From NCBI GenBank assembly GCA_023052935.1, contig CM041293.1:149180968-149244967 (forward strand): a stretch of DNA of 64,000 nucleotides, in the 5' to 3' direction. The notes below the pieces were generated by a model that saw nothing but the letters and a program-made list of their open reading frames with translations, searched no databases and was not told the origin of the DNA. The first letter of the stretch is position 1; each line of letters opens with the position of its first letter. The position numbers and the translations under genes are program-made. This document shows positions 26,663 to 39,322 of the stretch, piece by piece. The stretch is from Piezodorus guildinii. Its lineage: Eukaryota > Arthropoda > Insecta > Hemiptera > Pentatomidae.

Positions 26663-29600
26663 GTTTTAGGTTGCTCTCTATTAGCAAGTGTTAAACCGGT
26701 TGGAGAGTGTTATCACATTTTAAGGGAGTGGGTGTCTCTAGACCTTTTAGGAGGTATCCATGCGTAAATCATCATTGACATGGTATAATATTAGGTTATG
26801 ACATAATGAAATATATATAATATGATATAAAGAAACCATTTTTAAATTAATAAAAAACAATAAATGTTCTATTTTTTACTAATTTATTTGTTTTTAGGGA
26901 ACGACCTTTTACAAAAACAGTCTATCACTAATGGATCTATGCGTAGTCTTTCTTTAATAAAACTCTAAAATATTTTACAATAAGACTTCTAATGTACCTG
27001 TTAATTTTAATTTTAATAGCCAACGAGCTAAATAAAACAGTAGGTTTAAATAAAGTAATTATTTATACTATCAATATATTATTTTTTTTTAAATTAACAC
27101 AGGCATCTAAAATAAAATAATAAGAGTTAAAATATTATAAAATAAATTATTTAAACAATAAAACCTAAAATATTTAAACATTTAATAATAAAAATAACAA
27201 CGCCAAAACACACTGAAAATTGTAAGAGGAACCTAAGCGACCTACTTTTTATGAATTGCCTCCCCAGTAAAGCAAAAATACATTTTTTCGTTTCTTGCAG
27301 TGTCCAAATGTCTAATATTTTAAACCTATTAATATTTTTGAAGCCTCCATAAATATAATATTTAATATGGGATTTCCTTAACAAGCTTATCACAGGTTTA
27401 GATTTCTGAATCAAACTTAAATCTGAAATTTAAAAAAAAATGAGTGAAAGTGTGAAGAAAAATTGTTTATTAAATATTAAAAATTCTAATAATATGTATA
27501 CCCTAACAAGGCTACAGAATAATTTATTTTTATTTTCCTTTAGAATTATTTCATTATTATGTTAAGGATAAGTGAAAACCACAATATAACAAAAAGTATC
27601 TCTTATCTGTGAAATTTGATATAATCAAAAAAACGTTTGAGTAGAATATATCATTAAATATACAATAGCTTATTTATAATCATAAAAACTGATTGTAAAC
27701 TTGATTCAAATAGTTTATTCAATAGCACATTAGATTTTCGTTAAAAAATCAACGACAAAGTTGTTAGTACAATCGCAACATCTATGTTCTTCTTATTTAG
27801 TATGTGAAATTAAAACATTTGACTTTTTTAAATGTTAAATATTACATAGGTTAGAAAAACTCAAAATCCTGAAAACTAGAATAACGCAGTTTGAAACGGT
27901 TAAATCATTTAAATCCCTGAAAACAATTTATTCAAATGTCTTAAATATATTGTAACAACAGAGATAAGTGCAAGTCGTGTGAAGCGCGCACCAGATTTTT
28001 TTAAATTATTTTAATCTAAATTAAAAACACACACAAATTAAGAAAAAAACAACTTTTAAGAGAACTATGGTACATAAGAACACACGTAATATGTCGAGAA
28101 TATACAGGTTGTAGAGGAAACAGTGACATTGAGTGAAGGTTAGTATCACAAAAGGCTTTTCCCGTCGGAGGTATGGGCATATCGAATAAGGGCGGGATTA
28201 TCACACACCCATATGTTAGATATAATTTCTATTTTATCAACGATGGTGTTGATGCTCACTGGATATAGAAAAATAAAAATAAAATTATAAAATATTAAGT
28301 AGAATTCAAGAGATGTATATCGAATCTACGAAATTAAAGATACTTTAATGAATACATATTTGCATTTTCTTTTTTTTTTTTTTTTTTTTTCTCTTAGCCC
28401 CTATTTTCTCTTATAAGCTCCTACAATAGCTGGTAAGTTCTCCTTTTTTTGCAATCGTGCATTTTAAGGAGTTGCAACTCTTTAACGTAACTTCTGGAGA
28501 GTAATAATATTATGAATAGTAATTCAGGTGATGGGGCTCACCTTCTAGTTTGTTTCCGCCTTACAACTAAAACATAAACTAATTTATTTATTAGTTGAGT
28601 TTCTGCCGTCGCTGAGGTATTCCTGGGGTTTCAGTTGATTAAATATAGGGTTATTTACAAATTTCGTTCATTCGAAAAACTTTAAATTCCTCTCACTCAT
28701 AAATTTTCTAATTGTTGGTATTTTCATCTCTTCATGTAATTTCTTTGTTTTTAATCTTTGGAATATCGTCTCTTTTGCGATACTTCTTAGAATGCCGTTT
28801 TGAAATGCCTGGACATTCTTCGTCCGTCAATGTTGTATGGCTCACAATTTTTTCGACACAGCGAAATCAACGAAAAATAATTTGCATTTAAGTGCTGTCA
28901 GACTATTAATTGAGGGACTATTAATAATTTAATTGAGAATGAAATCTACATGATGATAAAGCTCATGGTATTTAACATACATAAGGCGAGTTTAATCTAC
29001 ATACTCGTTTTAGAGAAATGTTCCAAAATGGATGGTATAATATGGCACTTCTCTTTTCCCTATTTTTTTCGAAAAATTGCTCTAACATCCCAGACATATA
29101 TGCCTCCAAAACATGAACCCGTAGTTCGATTTCGATATTATCAATTTTACTTATTCAATAAGAATGTGGCCATGGCTCTCCTATTACGAAATATACATAA
29201 TGTGCACACACAAGTTGCAAATCAGTTCCGTGTAACTCAAAAAAATAAAACAAATTGCAGACGATACGACTATCTGTACAAAACATTTTGATCCCACATA
29301 AGTCTGTGACCCTAGGAAGAATTTAGGTTCTGTCACTTCGGTGACGTTTTAGGGGTAAGGTGTATAACCCAGATCTGTAAACCAGGATGGTAAGTGTGCC
29401 TGGGCATTAGAAAGGATAATTTCTAAAGGGACCCTAAGTTGGACCATTGTTAAAGGCAATAAATAGTTATGACGCAAAATGCATTACACAAGAAAAAAGT
29501 TTTTATTAGAAACGTTTATAATATTAGGCATCTGTTAATTTACAGACCTTCACATGCCAACATCCAGCGAACAGACAGATTCGGTCTCACTAGAAGCGTT

Positions 29601-29734
29601 TTCACGACGACAATCATGGACATACCAATACATTATTACGAAACATAGCCATTACAGACATGTCTCAAAATACTAGTAGAAGGCTGAAAAGAAGTTGGAT
29701 GAGAGATCTCCTGATATAAATGTGTAATATCCTC
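26663..29734. other. Intergenic, one repeat-X end, no gene
   Basis: A lone repeat X 3' end lies at 27951-28001 (GAGATAAGTGCAAGTCGTGTGAAGCGCGCACCAGATTTTTTT). A T run lies at about 28372-28390. The 113-codon frame at 28950-29291 has no recognised motif. A short segment near 29680-29720 (RRLKRSWMRDLL) may be an eroded RTE-type C-terminus. Confidence 0.4.
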
Positions 29735-30510
29735 ACTTATTTCCCCCCCCCCCTTTGACTAATGCTGTGGGGTATATGGTGAATCTCGACTGTACTCGGG
29801 GACAGGCTAAAGGAAATTATGAACATTTTTTTTAATTTGTTCTTGGCAAACCAAAGAGGTCTCATGTGACCCGTTTAAACAGTGATTAAAAGTGGCTCCT
29901 TCAGCAGACAATATTTCCTAACATCGCCATCAACTCCCAGCTACCTCCCTATATCCACAGACTTCTGCAATTTAAATCCACTCTCTCTAAACAAGATCGC
30001 GCCATTCTGACCCTTATATTCCTGCCTTTTGATCATTCCTTTGTTGCCAGCTCTACTACTCTATGGAATTCCCTACCTACTCATTTCCGCCATGCTTCTA
30101 CACTACCATCATTCAACTCCCAGCTGTCCGAATAACTATTATCATCCCAAATAGACGCTCAACAAGCCTGATATTTCAAATCAAATATCTATTTGAAAAG
30201 AAAATTTATTATTCATTGTTCGTATTTTTATGTGCATCAATTATTATGAAACAGTTTCAATATTTAATTTTGTTTAGCAATTTAATCTATCAGAAGTTAT
30301 TTATTTATTTTACTCTTTTATTTAGTTTATTTTTTGTTTTATTGTATTCTTTTATTTATTCTGAATGAAAGAAGTATTGTGAATAAGAATCAATTATAAT
30401 CTTTTGGTCTTGGTGCAACACACATTGTATATCTTAATTGTACGTATTATGTTGTTCTTGAGGAGCCCTTTACCAGAATAAAAATTATTTTTCTATTCTA
30501 TTCAAAAAGG
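29735..30510 (+). mobile_element. L2/CR1-like retrotransposon, decayed 3' copy
   Basis: Coding similarity to the 57.8-58.7 kb copy runs from about 29745 (FD.CCGVYG, GDRLKEIMN) through LPPYIHRLLQFKSTLS to the TLWNSLPTHFRHASTLPSFNSQL region at 30055-30125, with many indels. The 3' terminus at 30460-30490 (GGAGCCCTTTACCAGAATAAA) is the degenerate family terminus. It is inactive. Confidence 0.78.
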
Positions 30511-30569
30511 AATCACGCCAGGAAGGCGTCTATTCCTGGATATCCAGTCTCAATCCTGCACATCACGCC

Positions 30570-31140
30570 ACATCATTAATGAATGAATGAATGAATGAAT
30601 AAATGCTTTATTTACATAATATACAAAATAGTAATAACATATATATACATTTTTTTGAGATCAAAGCCCAAAAGACAATGGCGTTAAGCCGTCTGTCGAG
30701 TTGCCCCTTGTTTTTTTTTTCAGTTTTGATAATAATTTATATATATATATTTTTTTTTTAGTAACTTTATGATTTATGTTTATTGATTGTAAAGATTTAA
30801 TAATTAAAATGCTGTACCAAAAAATTTCTGTATTTTATCTTCACAAAATTCCGCGACTTTAATTCCTCTTTCATCTATTTTACCGTCTTTTGAATTTCTG
30901 ATTTCAGTTAACAACTTAACAACAAACTTAACAAGTTTGTTCCCTCTAAAATTCCATTAGGACATATTTTCAATTTTCCAGTGTGAGCATTCCAGTCACC
31001 GATAAGAACAGCATCACAATTTCTAGTCAATTCAATTAATTCTATTACTTCATCAAATTCACTATTCCAATTACTGGAATTTAAATAGATCGGAACCAGA
31101 TATATTATTTTTTCATTAATTACACAACATTAATCTAATT
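30570..31140 (-). pseudogene. Non-LTR endonuclease relic with (TTCA)n tail
   Basis: Minus-strand translation at about 30965-31135 reads VPIYLNSSNWNSEFDEV and then IGDWNAHTGKL. GDWNAH is the Mg-binding GD.N..H-type motif of the APE-like endonuclease of non-LTR elements. At the left, a plus-strand (ATGA)n at about 30572-30596 followed by CTTTATTTAC reads on the minus strand as an AATAAAG signal and a (TTCA)n tail. The two parts may belong to one internally deleted element, but this is inferred. The family is different from the main RTE family. Confidence 0.55.
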
Positions 31141-31913
31141 GTCATTCACATTCACCGTCGTCACCCGCATGAAATGTGAATAGAACAAATATTAAGATAA
31201 AAAAAATTATTCTTTTTCATATACATAAACGGGAGTAAAATTAATTAGATAATTAAAAAATTATATTAGAAAACAAAATAATAACTGCAGCTGAACTAAT
31301 TAAAAAAAAGAAAAGAAGAAAGAGATAACATCTAACAAAAATAGTAAGCTGGATAACAAAAAGCTCTGGATGCTTATACATGCTATCTGTGTGAGTAGGG
31401 AGGGTATGGTGGAAGGGTTGGGAGGGGTGGCTGGGAAATATGATGGGCATTAGGAAGAGCAAAACCTGCGGTGAGTGGGTCCGTTAGGATCCATCCTTAC
31501 CCTCCTCCAATCAGCACAATCATTAAGCTCCCTCTAAGAAGTCCCCCTCAAATGCCCTATTTAAACCAGTTTAGTGTCCATTCTAGAACTTTCTTCTCTC
31601 CTCTATTTATTTATCTTGTTCTTAATCAAATTTTATTCTGTATTCTATTGCTTCGAAAATGTTCCGGTAAATGCAACCCATTATGTCCACTAATCCGTAA
31701 GAATTTACTCAAACCTCAACCGTATCAATTATTAAATGACTTTTTTTTTTTTTTCAAGGCGTAAAATGTGTTATAAAGACCTATTATTAACTCAATTTAA
31801 TAGAAAAATTTACTAATGATTTTAATTTAGTTATATAAATGAAATAAATTGAAAAAAAAAAATCCCCTTTGAACGAAAAGAAATGCCTATGTATAATAGA
31901 GTGACAGTAAACA
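31141..31913. other. Intergenic, no gene recognised
   Basis: No conserved open frame or repeat boundary is recognised. The 97-codon frame at 31471-31764 is unsupported. Confidence 0.35.
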
Positions 31914-32723
31914 TTTTTACTTTCAATTACCTATATATGGAATATATACTAAGGCAAAGTATTTTCAAAAAAGATCTGTGTGTTTGTGTGTTAAATCCAG
32001 CGTGAAAACAAAAATCCCTATTAAACTGAAATTTTATATCTTAGACAACTATACGCCCCTGATGTTACAGCAACTTTTTCATCAAAATGAGCTAACCAAA
32101 AGAGCGACATTATACCATGCATATTTAACCTATTAACGATTTTCTCAAAAACGGCTTGAACGATTTTGATTAAACTCGCCATATCGATGTAAAATTGAAC
32201 AGGCTTTAACGTCATGTAGGTTTAATTCTGATTGAAATAATCTGACAGTGCTTATATGCCGATATTTCAAACTTTCTGCCTCTAAAGTACCTATAATTTT
32301 GTAAATTGACCATATCATCTGATTAGTATTGCTAAAAAATAGGTAAATATATAAGTTGAACGAATTCGATATCCAACTAAACGAGAAAAATGCAAACATA
32401 TATTTTAGGCAACTTTTAGATTTTTTAAAATAATACACGTATGATATACCGTTTGAAAGCTAAAGATTTTAGAAAAAATATTATTTTGTACACGGAATTG
32501 TTTAGGTTAAGAGAGAATGACGAAAAACTGATAAAACAGATTTCCATAGATAATAATCTAACAGATTATTTAATAAAACACATGTTTCTATTGAAATTCA
32601 ATGTAATTAATTCTTTAAAAAGTATTTTTATCTCTATCTGTATTCAAAAATTCTTAAGAACAGTTTAAATTAATTTTAACAACGAAGGAAAGTGAAAGAC
32701 GTGTGTTGCGCGCACCAGATATT
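31914..32723 (+). repeat. Repeat X copy with both ends
   Basis: The left subterminal repeat is ACTTTCAATTACCT (31919-31932), followed by the hairpin CTATATATGGAATATATAC. The right end is GGAAAGTGAAAGACGTGTGTTGCGCGCACCAGAT (to about 32720). Internal blocks shared with other copies are AGACAACTATACGCCC..GATGTTACAG, TATACCATGCAT, AACGATTTTGATTAAACTCG and ACACATGTTTCTATTGAAATTCAATG. It is noncoding. Confidence 0.88.
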
Positions 32724-33068
32724 TAGCAACATGTATAATATTAAATATCAAACAACTAATCACAAGATATAGCATCAACCCTTTTAGAGTAAAGAAAATC
32801 CTAAGAAATTGCACATGTCACACACTCACACAGACTTCATTAACCTCATCAAACGCTTAGGTTATGTCCAGCTCAACGCTTGAATGTTATCACACAATGG
32901 TTTATTATTTCCAAATAACTATATTATGTTATAACTGTTCATATAGCTCTTTAAAGGCAATTAACTAACATAAAAAGCATCTCTACTATTTTGAAATCGA
33001 TTTCAAAGATTATTTTTTGGTATTTATTAATTTAAACTTCGAAAATAAAGGAGTTAAAAGGGTATATA
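32724..33068. other. Intergenic, no gene recognised
   Basis: AT-rich, with no supported feature. Confidence 0.35.
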
Positions 33069-33727
33069 TGAGGCATGTTTTTTAAATAAGTACTGTTTTG
33101 GAATTAAAAAAATACGTGCAAAGATATCGCAATAATCTTATTTTTACATGAAAGCCTGTACCTTAATCTACTTTTCTACATGATTTCCATGAATTTTGAG
33201 GCACTTGTCATAATGCGGCACCACTTTTTGAATACCCTCAAAAAATTTTGCCGCCTGACTTGTTAACCACTGCATCACAAATGTTTTGACTTCGTTATCG
33301 TCTTGCGTGCAATCTAGAACAAAAGACATGGCAAGTTGAGTAAGGGTATCGTTTTACTGCATGACAATGTCCGTCTCTTAAATCATTTAAATGGGAAACT
33401 CATCATCCACCATCCAGCCCTGATCTGGCGCCCAGCGACTACCATTTGTCCCTGCACTTGAAGAAACACCTGGGCGGTCGGCTTCTTCAAGACAATAACG
33501 AAGTCAAAACATTTGTGATGCAGTGGTTAACAAGTCAGGCGGCAGAATTTTTCGAGGAGGGTATTTAAAAACTGTTACCACGTTATGACAAGTGCTTCAA
33601 AATTCATGGAAATCATGTAGAAAAGTAGATTAAGGTACAGGCTTTCTTGTAAAAATAAAATTATTGCGATATCTTTGCACGTCTTTTTTTAATTCCAAAA
33701 CGGTACTTACTTAAAAAACATGCCTCG
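33069..33727. mobile_element. Palindromic mariner derivative
   Basis: The element is bounded by TA dinucleotides (33067-33068, 33728-33729) and by terminal repeats TGAGGCATGTTTTTTAA / CGAGGCATGTTTTTTAA. Right of centre it encodes on the plus strand the end of a mariner transposase: VLLHDNVRPH (about 33350), SPDLAPSDYHL (about 33417-33450) and NEVKTFVMQWLTSQAAEFFEEG (about 33498-33560). The left arm (33069-33305) is an inverted copy of the right arm (about 33491-33727), so the same C-terminal coding lies on both strands. This matches a foldback produced by an aberrant mariner event. There is no complete transposase. Confidence 0.88.
33320..33570 (+). pseudogene. Mariner transposase C-terminal fragment
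   Basis: Mariner transposases cut and paste DNA at TA sites using a D,D34D triad. HDN holds the second aspartate, and PSDYHL holds the third. A TAA interrupts the reading after EEFFEEGI-like residues (about 33568), and a frame change is needed between HDN and SPDLAPSD. The first aspartate and the DNA-binding domain are absent. It is not functional. Confidence 0.8.
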
Positions 33728-34433
33728 TATAATAATAAAAAAATCATACCACTATTTAAGGAGAAATCGTAGACAGAGGACGGCGTACGGTGGACAAACG
33801 GATTTTTCGGTATTCGTTATTCGGATTATACGTATCTTGAAACATAATTACTCAAATTATTGAGGGGAGGTAATTTTTCTTTTGGTCGATAACAAAGGTT
33901 CATTTATGAAAATAATAATTTAAAAAATACTATTTAGTTTTTTACTAGAAAATAGAACAATAAAGTAACTTTGGTTTGCAAACAGCTATATAAATTAATT
34001 AGTATTTCAATTGCTGCTGAAAACAAAAGAAATGCTGAAGCAGATTCCAATTGCCGGTGAATATTTCTTCTTTACCGCAATATCTGCAGCTAAAGATTTC
34101 TAAAATTTTTTTTCCATTTGTCGCTTCCTTTATTTGACGCAATGGCGCTTGGATTCTTGCCATGGACGTTCCGGAAGTAGATACCGAAGACACGGATATC
34201 CGGTTTCCGTTTAATTGAAAATATAGAGGATATTCGATAATTGCAGTAGATAGAGCGGCGTCTATATATAACGGGCTATGACATCGATAGAGACGGAAAT
34301 CGTTTGTAGGAAACTGGGCCTTGTCAAGCTGATATTTTGGATGTTGTTATTTAAATGCAGAATCCTTATTATTAATATGAAATTAAAACTTTTTTTTTAT
34401 ATTACGTTAACGTGAAAGAAAATATATATATAT
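33728..34433. other. Intergenic with repeat Y copy
   Basis: Positions 33775-33930 (GGACGGCGTACGGTGGACAA...TTGGTCGATAACAAAGGTT) are one of three copies of a dispersed repeat; the others are at about 43318-43490 and 44345-44530. No gene is supported. Confidence 0.55.
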
Positions 34434-34585
34434 AAAATCTGGTGCACGCAACTTACGTTCAAACCACTTACCACCGTTGTTAAAATCAATTCTACAGCTT
34501 TTATATTAAATTAGAGTTGAAAAAAGTTTAAGTAATTAATTTTAGTTTAACTGGAAACGTGTGTTTCAAATTAAATAACTTAATA
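34434..34585 (-). repeat. Repeat X 3'-end fragment, minus strand
   Basis: AAAATCTGGTGCACGCAACTTACG...ACCACTTACCACCGTTGTTAAAATCAATT is the complement of the repeat X right end. It fades after the GAAACGTGTGTTTCAAATT block. Confidence 0.75.
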
Positions 34586-34721
34586 GTAATATAACAAAGT
34601 GACGATGTATAAACAACAAAAACCTAAGTTTGCGCCTTATTCGTCACTTTGCATTACCTCCTACAACTTTGTAAGAATATTCTAGTGCTAGAAAATGTTT
34701 ATTGTCACTCAATTATATATA

Positions 34722-35697
34722 ATAATAATAATAATATGCTTACCGAACCCGAAGGTTCGATGCCGATACCACCAAACTTCGCCTGCACAGACTCGTCCAA
34801 TGTTCGCCTGTCAAGCCCAAGCCCCCGAGATCATCCTTAATGCAATCCTCACATTGATGCTTCGGCCTACCCTTCGGACGCCTACCAGTCGGCTCAGCGA
34901 ATACCAACTTTCTCGGAATCCGTTCCTCACCGAGCCCAACAACTTTACGCGCCCATTTGAGTCTCCGCAATGCTATTAACTCTATTATATTCACAGGGTA
35001 CAAACTCCGCTATTCCGCGTTGTGCAACCTTCTACACTCCCCAGTGGCCTCATCTCTCTTTGGACCAAATATTTTACACAGTACCGTATTTTCCAAAACC
35101 TTAAGCCGTTGTTCATCCTTCAAAATAAGCGGCTCAGTTTCACACCCGTAAAGAACCGTCGGAAGAATAATAGGTTTATAAATTCTAACCTAAGTTTTTA
35201 GATAGAAGCCGCGAACTAAGTAACTTAGCAACTGAATAATAACACGCATTTCCCACGTTTAATCGGGAGTTTATTTGTTCAGGGATTTCATTTTTTCTTG
35301 TTATCATTGAACCTAAATGCTTGAATTTCTCTACGTGTTCAAAAGTATGCCCTGATATATCAAGATCACTACCGTTTCTGCTATTAATCATAAATTTCGT
35401 ATTATCGGTATTTAATTCGAGTTCTATTTCTTTACCGGTTTATATTAACACACTTGTATTTAGTTGTATGGTTTCCGTGTCTTCACCTAGCAGTACCAGA
35501 TCATCGGCATTCTCCAAAACCGGAATCCTGTCACCCATATTTAAACCTTTCTCAGTACACATCAACTTTTCTATGACACATTCTAAAGCTATATTACATG
35601 ACACAGGTGAAAGGGAGTTTCAAACCCGATCGCACCTCAAATCTCTCGGAGTAATTATGACCGACTCCAACTTTATGGAATGTTTCCGACGTTAGGT
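34722..35697 (-). mobile_element. RTE-like copy 5, 5'-truncated
   Basis: The minus-strand element has its (TTA)n tail and complement of CGGTAAGC at the left. CAATTATATATA occurs at 34710-34721 and again at 35775-35786, probably the target duplication. The 77 bp between the recognisable 5' limit (35697) and the right repeat is unexplained. Coding is broken into frames at 34740-35003, 34957-35151 (plus-strand shadow), 35185-35391 and onward. Blocks recognised on the minus strand are RRPKGRPKHQCEDC, FKHLGSMITRKNEIPEQI, an altered YADD region (35490-35520, where GCCGATGAT follows GGAGAAT) and GLKLPFTCVM near 35610-35630. Confidence 0.82.
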
Positions 35698-36219
35698 TTA
35701 CAATTTTTTTTATTTATTTTTTCTCCAAATGACCTTTAAGATTTGAATCCAAATCCTATATGGTCAGTGGTTTACAATTATATATAAGCATTTCATTTTT
35801 GTTCATTGTCTCTGTTTTAAAGGGACATGGTACCAGAATATATTTTTTTCTTCATTTTATTTCATTTATATAACTTGATTAAAATCATTAATGAAAGCAC
35901 TTCAAAAATGATTACGTAAATATTTTAGTTAAATGAATCGTTGCGGAGATAATGAAGGGGTAATAACAGGGGTTTTCCTCATATAGCATAAATTCATTCA
36001 AACTCCATGAAAAATGAGTGTTCATGGGAAACTGACAGGCTTAATTTGATTGTTTAATATTCGTTATCGCAGATATGATCAATCACAAATTAATATACAG
36101 TTAAATTCTCATTCAATTATGACTAAAAAATATAATTATCTATTGCCAATATTAGACATTGTGATAAGCTTGAATATTAATGAAATAATAAATCCCAATA
36201 CATGTTTGTTTGAATTGTT
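35698..36219. other. Intergenic with a lone L2-like terminus
   Basis: AAAGGGACATGGTACCAGAATATA at 35818-35841 is the L2-like 3' terminus without a recognised body. Otherwise no gene is supported. Confidence 0.45.
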
Positions 36220-37400
36220 TTTTTACCAACACTTACCTATATATGAAATATAAAGTAAGGAAAAGTATTGCGATAGTAAAAATTTTCGAATTCCAGTTTT
36301 CAACGGAAATGCACGTTTTAGGGTCTCGTGAGTCCAAATAACCAATTAATGAAAAAAAGGTGTCTGTGTGTGCTAACTCCCGGGCGAAAATAAAAAGTTC
36401 TATGAAACTGAAATTTCATATTTAAGACAACTATACGCCCTAGATGTTACAGAAACTTTTTCATCAAATTCAGCTAACCTGAAGAGCAACTTTATACCAT
36501 GCATTTTGCACATTTTTACGATTTTCTCCAAAACGGCTGTAACGATTTTGATTAAACTCGATATATCGATGTAAAATTTAATGAGATTTAATATGATGTT
36601 GGTTTAATTCTGATTGAAATAGTCTGACAGGACTTAAATGCCGATATTTTAAATTGTCTTTCTCTAAAGTAGTTTTAATTTTGTAGTTTTTATGACATTG
36701 ATCATACCGTCCCATATGGTCCAATTTCAATTAAACAATTTTAATTAAGTTCTATATATCAATGTAAAAATCGGTGGGCTTTAACGTGATGAAGAACCTT
36801 TAATTTTGATGATTTGAAAAAAAAAATGGAACATCATCTTATCAGCATTGCTAAAAACAGGTAAATATATAAGTTGAACGAATTTGATAAACAACTAAAT
36901 TAGAAAATTGCAAACATATTTTCGTATGCAATTTTTGTGTTTTGGAACAATATAGATGTATAATATACCGTTCGATAGCTAAAGATTTCAGAAAAAAATC
37001 GAATATACGGAATTTTAAAGATTAGTGGAGAGTGATGAAACTAATTGATTGTTGTAGACAAAAATATGTAATTTCCAGATGGTGACTTATTGTATTATTG
37101 ACTGTTATAGAATAACGTGTAATTTAATTAATCTTCACTGATTAATAAAATCAGTTGAAAAGAAACTTTAAAATTAAATTACATGTTATTCTATAACAGT
37201 CAATAATACAATAAGTCGCCAGCTGGAAATTACAAATATAATAGATAATTTAATAAAACGCATGTTTCTATTGAAATTCAAAATAATTAATTAATTCTTG
37301 TACAATTTATTCGTATCTTTAAATGTATTTAAAAATTATTAAATTGATTTTAACAACGGAGGTAAGTAAAAGTCGTGTGTGGCGCTCACCAGATTTTTTT
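36220..37400 (+). repeat. Repeat X, longest copy, carrying a nested MITE
   Basis: It begins at AACACTTACCTATATATGAAATAT (hairpin, about 36230) and ends at GGAGGTAAGTAAAAGTCGTGTGTGGCGCTCACCAGATTTTTTT (about 37356-37398). It contains the 160-bp inverted-repeat insertion 37071-37230. It gives the best view of the family: about 1.0 kb without the insert and no coding capacity. Confidence 0.88.
37071..37230. mobile_element. MITE with 59-bp inverted repeats, TA target site
   Basis: Arms ATTTCCAGATGGTGACTTAT... and its complement ...ATAAGTCGCCAGCTGGAAAT flank a spacer of about 40 bp. TA lies on both sides (37069-37070, 37231-37232). The insertion interrupts repeat X at a point where other copies read continuously. 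The TA duplication is consistent with a Tc1/mariner-mobilised miniature element. Confidence 0.8.
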
Positions 37401-38119
37401 AAAATGTTTTTAATTACAAAGCTTATACTAAAAAATACAAAATTCATCCATTATAAGATGTAAATATACATTTTTTTCCATTCTCATAAAATAATTAGAT
37501 TTTTCATTACACTCTCAGCGTCCTAGAAACGCAAATATTGAACGATTTCTGAAAACCCTTTCCTATTAAAAACTTACAATTATTTCATTGATAGACAATC
37601 GGACATAAGAGACAATGGACATTCCGATACATCTTGGTCTAATGTTTCAAGGATTCTTTCACGTTTAGAGATTGGTACACCGTAGACTTAAAATTTCCCT
37701 TGATCCGGCAGAACTAGACGCAAGTTCTCACTCAGAGCCAGGCTGGTTCTTGACATTAATCAAGCTTATCTTGGACCAGATACCCTTAAGCCCAAGCAGC
37801 CACCCCTAAATGCTCCACTTTCTACGCCTGATAAAGGATCTCTTAGGTACTAACGGCCTCCTGTGGAACTTTTAAAAGCATTTTAAAGAAAGATAATTCA
37901 AGAAATTTTGTTTTAATAATTACTTTTATTTTCTAAAGAAAACTTCTTTAGGCGCTACTAGGGAATAGCTGACTGTTTCGGGGACGGAAACTCTTCACAG
38001 CTATGACGTGTTTATACAGCATCCGCAGTTTAAATATTTACTCTATATGTATACTTTATGCTCATAATAATAATCATTTTATTAATTATTGACTTGCCTA
38101 TTAACTTATCTGAGGAGTC
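37401..38119. other. Intergenic, no gene recognised
   Basis: Moderately GC-rich between 37600 and 37870, but no frame or motif is supported. Confidence 0.35.
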
Positions 38120-39322
38120 TAGGACGGAATCTAAAAGTTGCACAAAATTAAAATTCCATATTTAAGACAACTAAAAGTCCGAGATTTATTTATCACTAAA
38201 ATCGAACTATCGAAAGTATTGCTTTTGTATTATCTTTTACCGTTTTCTCGAAAACTACAAAAACAATTTAAATAATACTCACTATATCGATGTAATAGGA
38301 AATACTGCGCGTAAACGATAAAGATTTTCAAATTATATATCATGGAAATATGGGTTTGATATCATAGATATAATTTTTTTTTTTTTTTTTTTTTTGGGGG
38401 GGGGGGAGAAATTAATACGATATTTTTCGGATAGGCATATTATGTATGATATAATTTTAACATGTTAAACAGAATATTATCGATTTTAATATACCTCTGA
38501 TGCTGTAGAGTTGGTTGGTATATAAGATTATTGTATATGCTGTACTGACCTGTTTTCGAATAATGAGGGTTTGGAAGATATTAGGATTTTTTTTTTAAAT
38601 AGTAATTTTGAGTAATGAATATGAATGACCGAACTTTATGTTTATATTTGAGTGTTTTAAGTTTTATGCCAGTATTTTGCACTTGTTTAACGCTTTCCTC
38701 TAAAACGGCTCTACAGAATTTGATTCAGCTCCCTATATCGATGTGAAATTTAATATGTTTACATTTTGTGAAAATTGATAGAAAACGGCTAAATATACAA
38801 GTTGAAAGAATTCGATAACTTAACAAAGGAGAAAAAACAAAAATATGTTTTTAGGTAAGTTTTTTTTTCTGATATATAAGAATGATAACATCGATTTATA
38901 GTACAAAAATTTGTAGAAGGTAATGTAAAGTAATGCCTTTACACCCCAGGCAAATTATTGTTTTTAATGCCTCCTTTGTATTTTGAATTTGATGTTTAAT
39001 AGTTTTAAATTTTGTTATTAATGGACAACTAATTATAATATTTTTTCATAACGTTTTAAACCATTTACTTCACTATAGTATTTTTTAATATTCTAGAAAT
39101 TGGTCATTTTACTTTGTAGACTTCTGAAGATGGGAGATGATCCCGAAACGTCATATTGATGTAATACTAAATTTTAGTCTTTATGGAAGAAGTAATTCAG
39201 CCTGAATATCTACCTTAATAATTATACGAGATCTTTCGTTTTTTAGAATATAATGATATAAAGTCATAAAATTGATTTTATAGACGTAATAAGTGATAGT
39301 GTGTTTCGTGCACAAGAATTTC
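38120..39322 (+). repeat. Repeat X, highly diverged copy
   Basis: AAATTCCATATTTAAGACAACTAAAAGTCCGAGAT (about 38148) and ACTATATCGATGTAATAG (about 38281) place it in the family. GTGATAGTGTGTTTCGTGCACAAGAATTT (about 39293-39321) is its eroded right end. A T(n)G(n) run at 38376-38407 and a hammerhead-like fragment at 39124-39152 lie inside. Confidence 0.6.

Noticed and set aside
28950..29291. 113-codon plus-strand open frame
   Set aside because: No recognisable domain, no codon-use contrast with surroundings and no splice context. A chance frame is likely in AT-rich DNA of this length.
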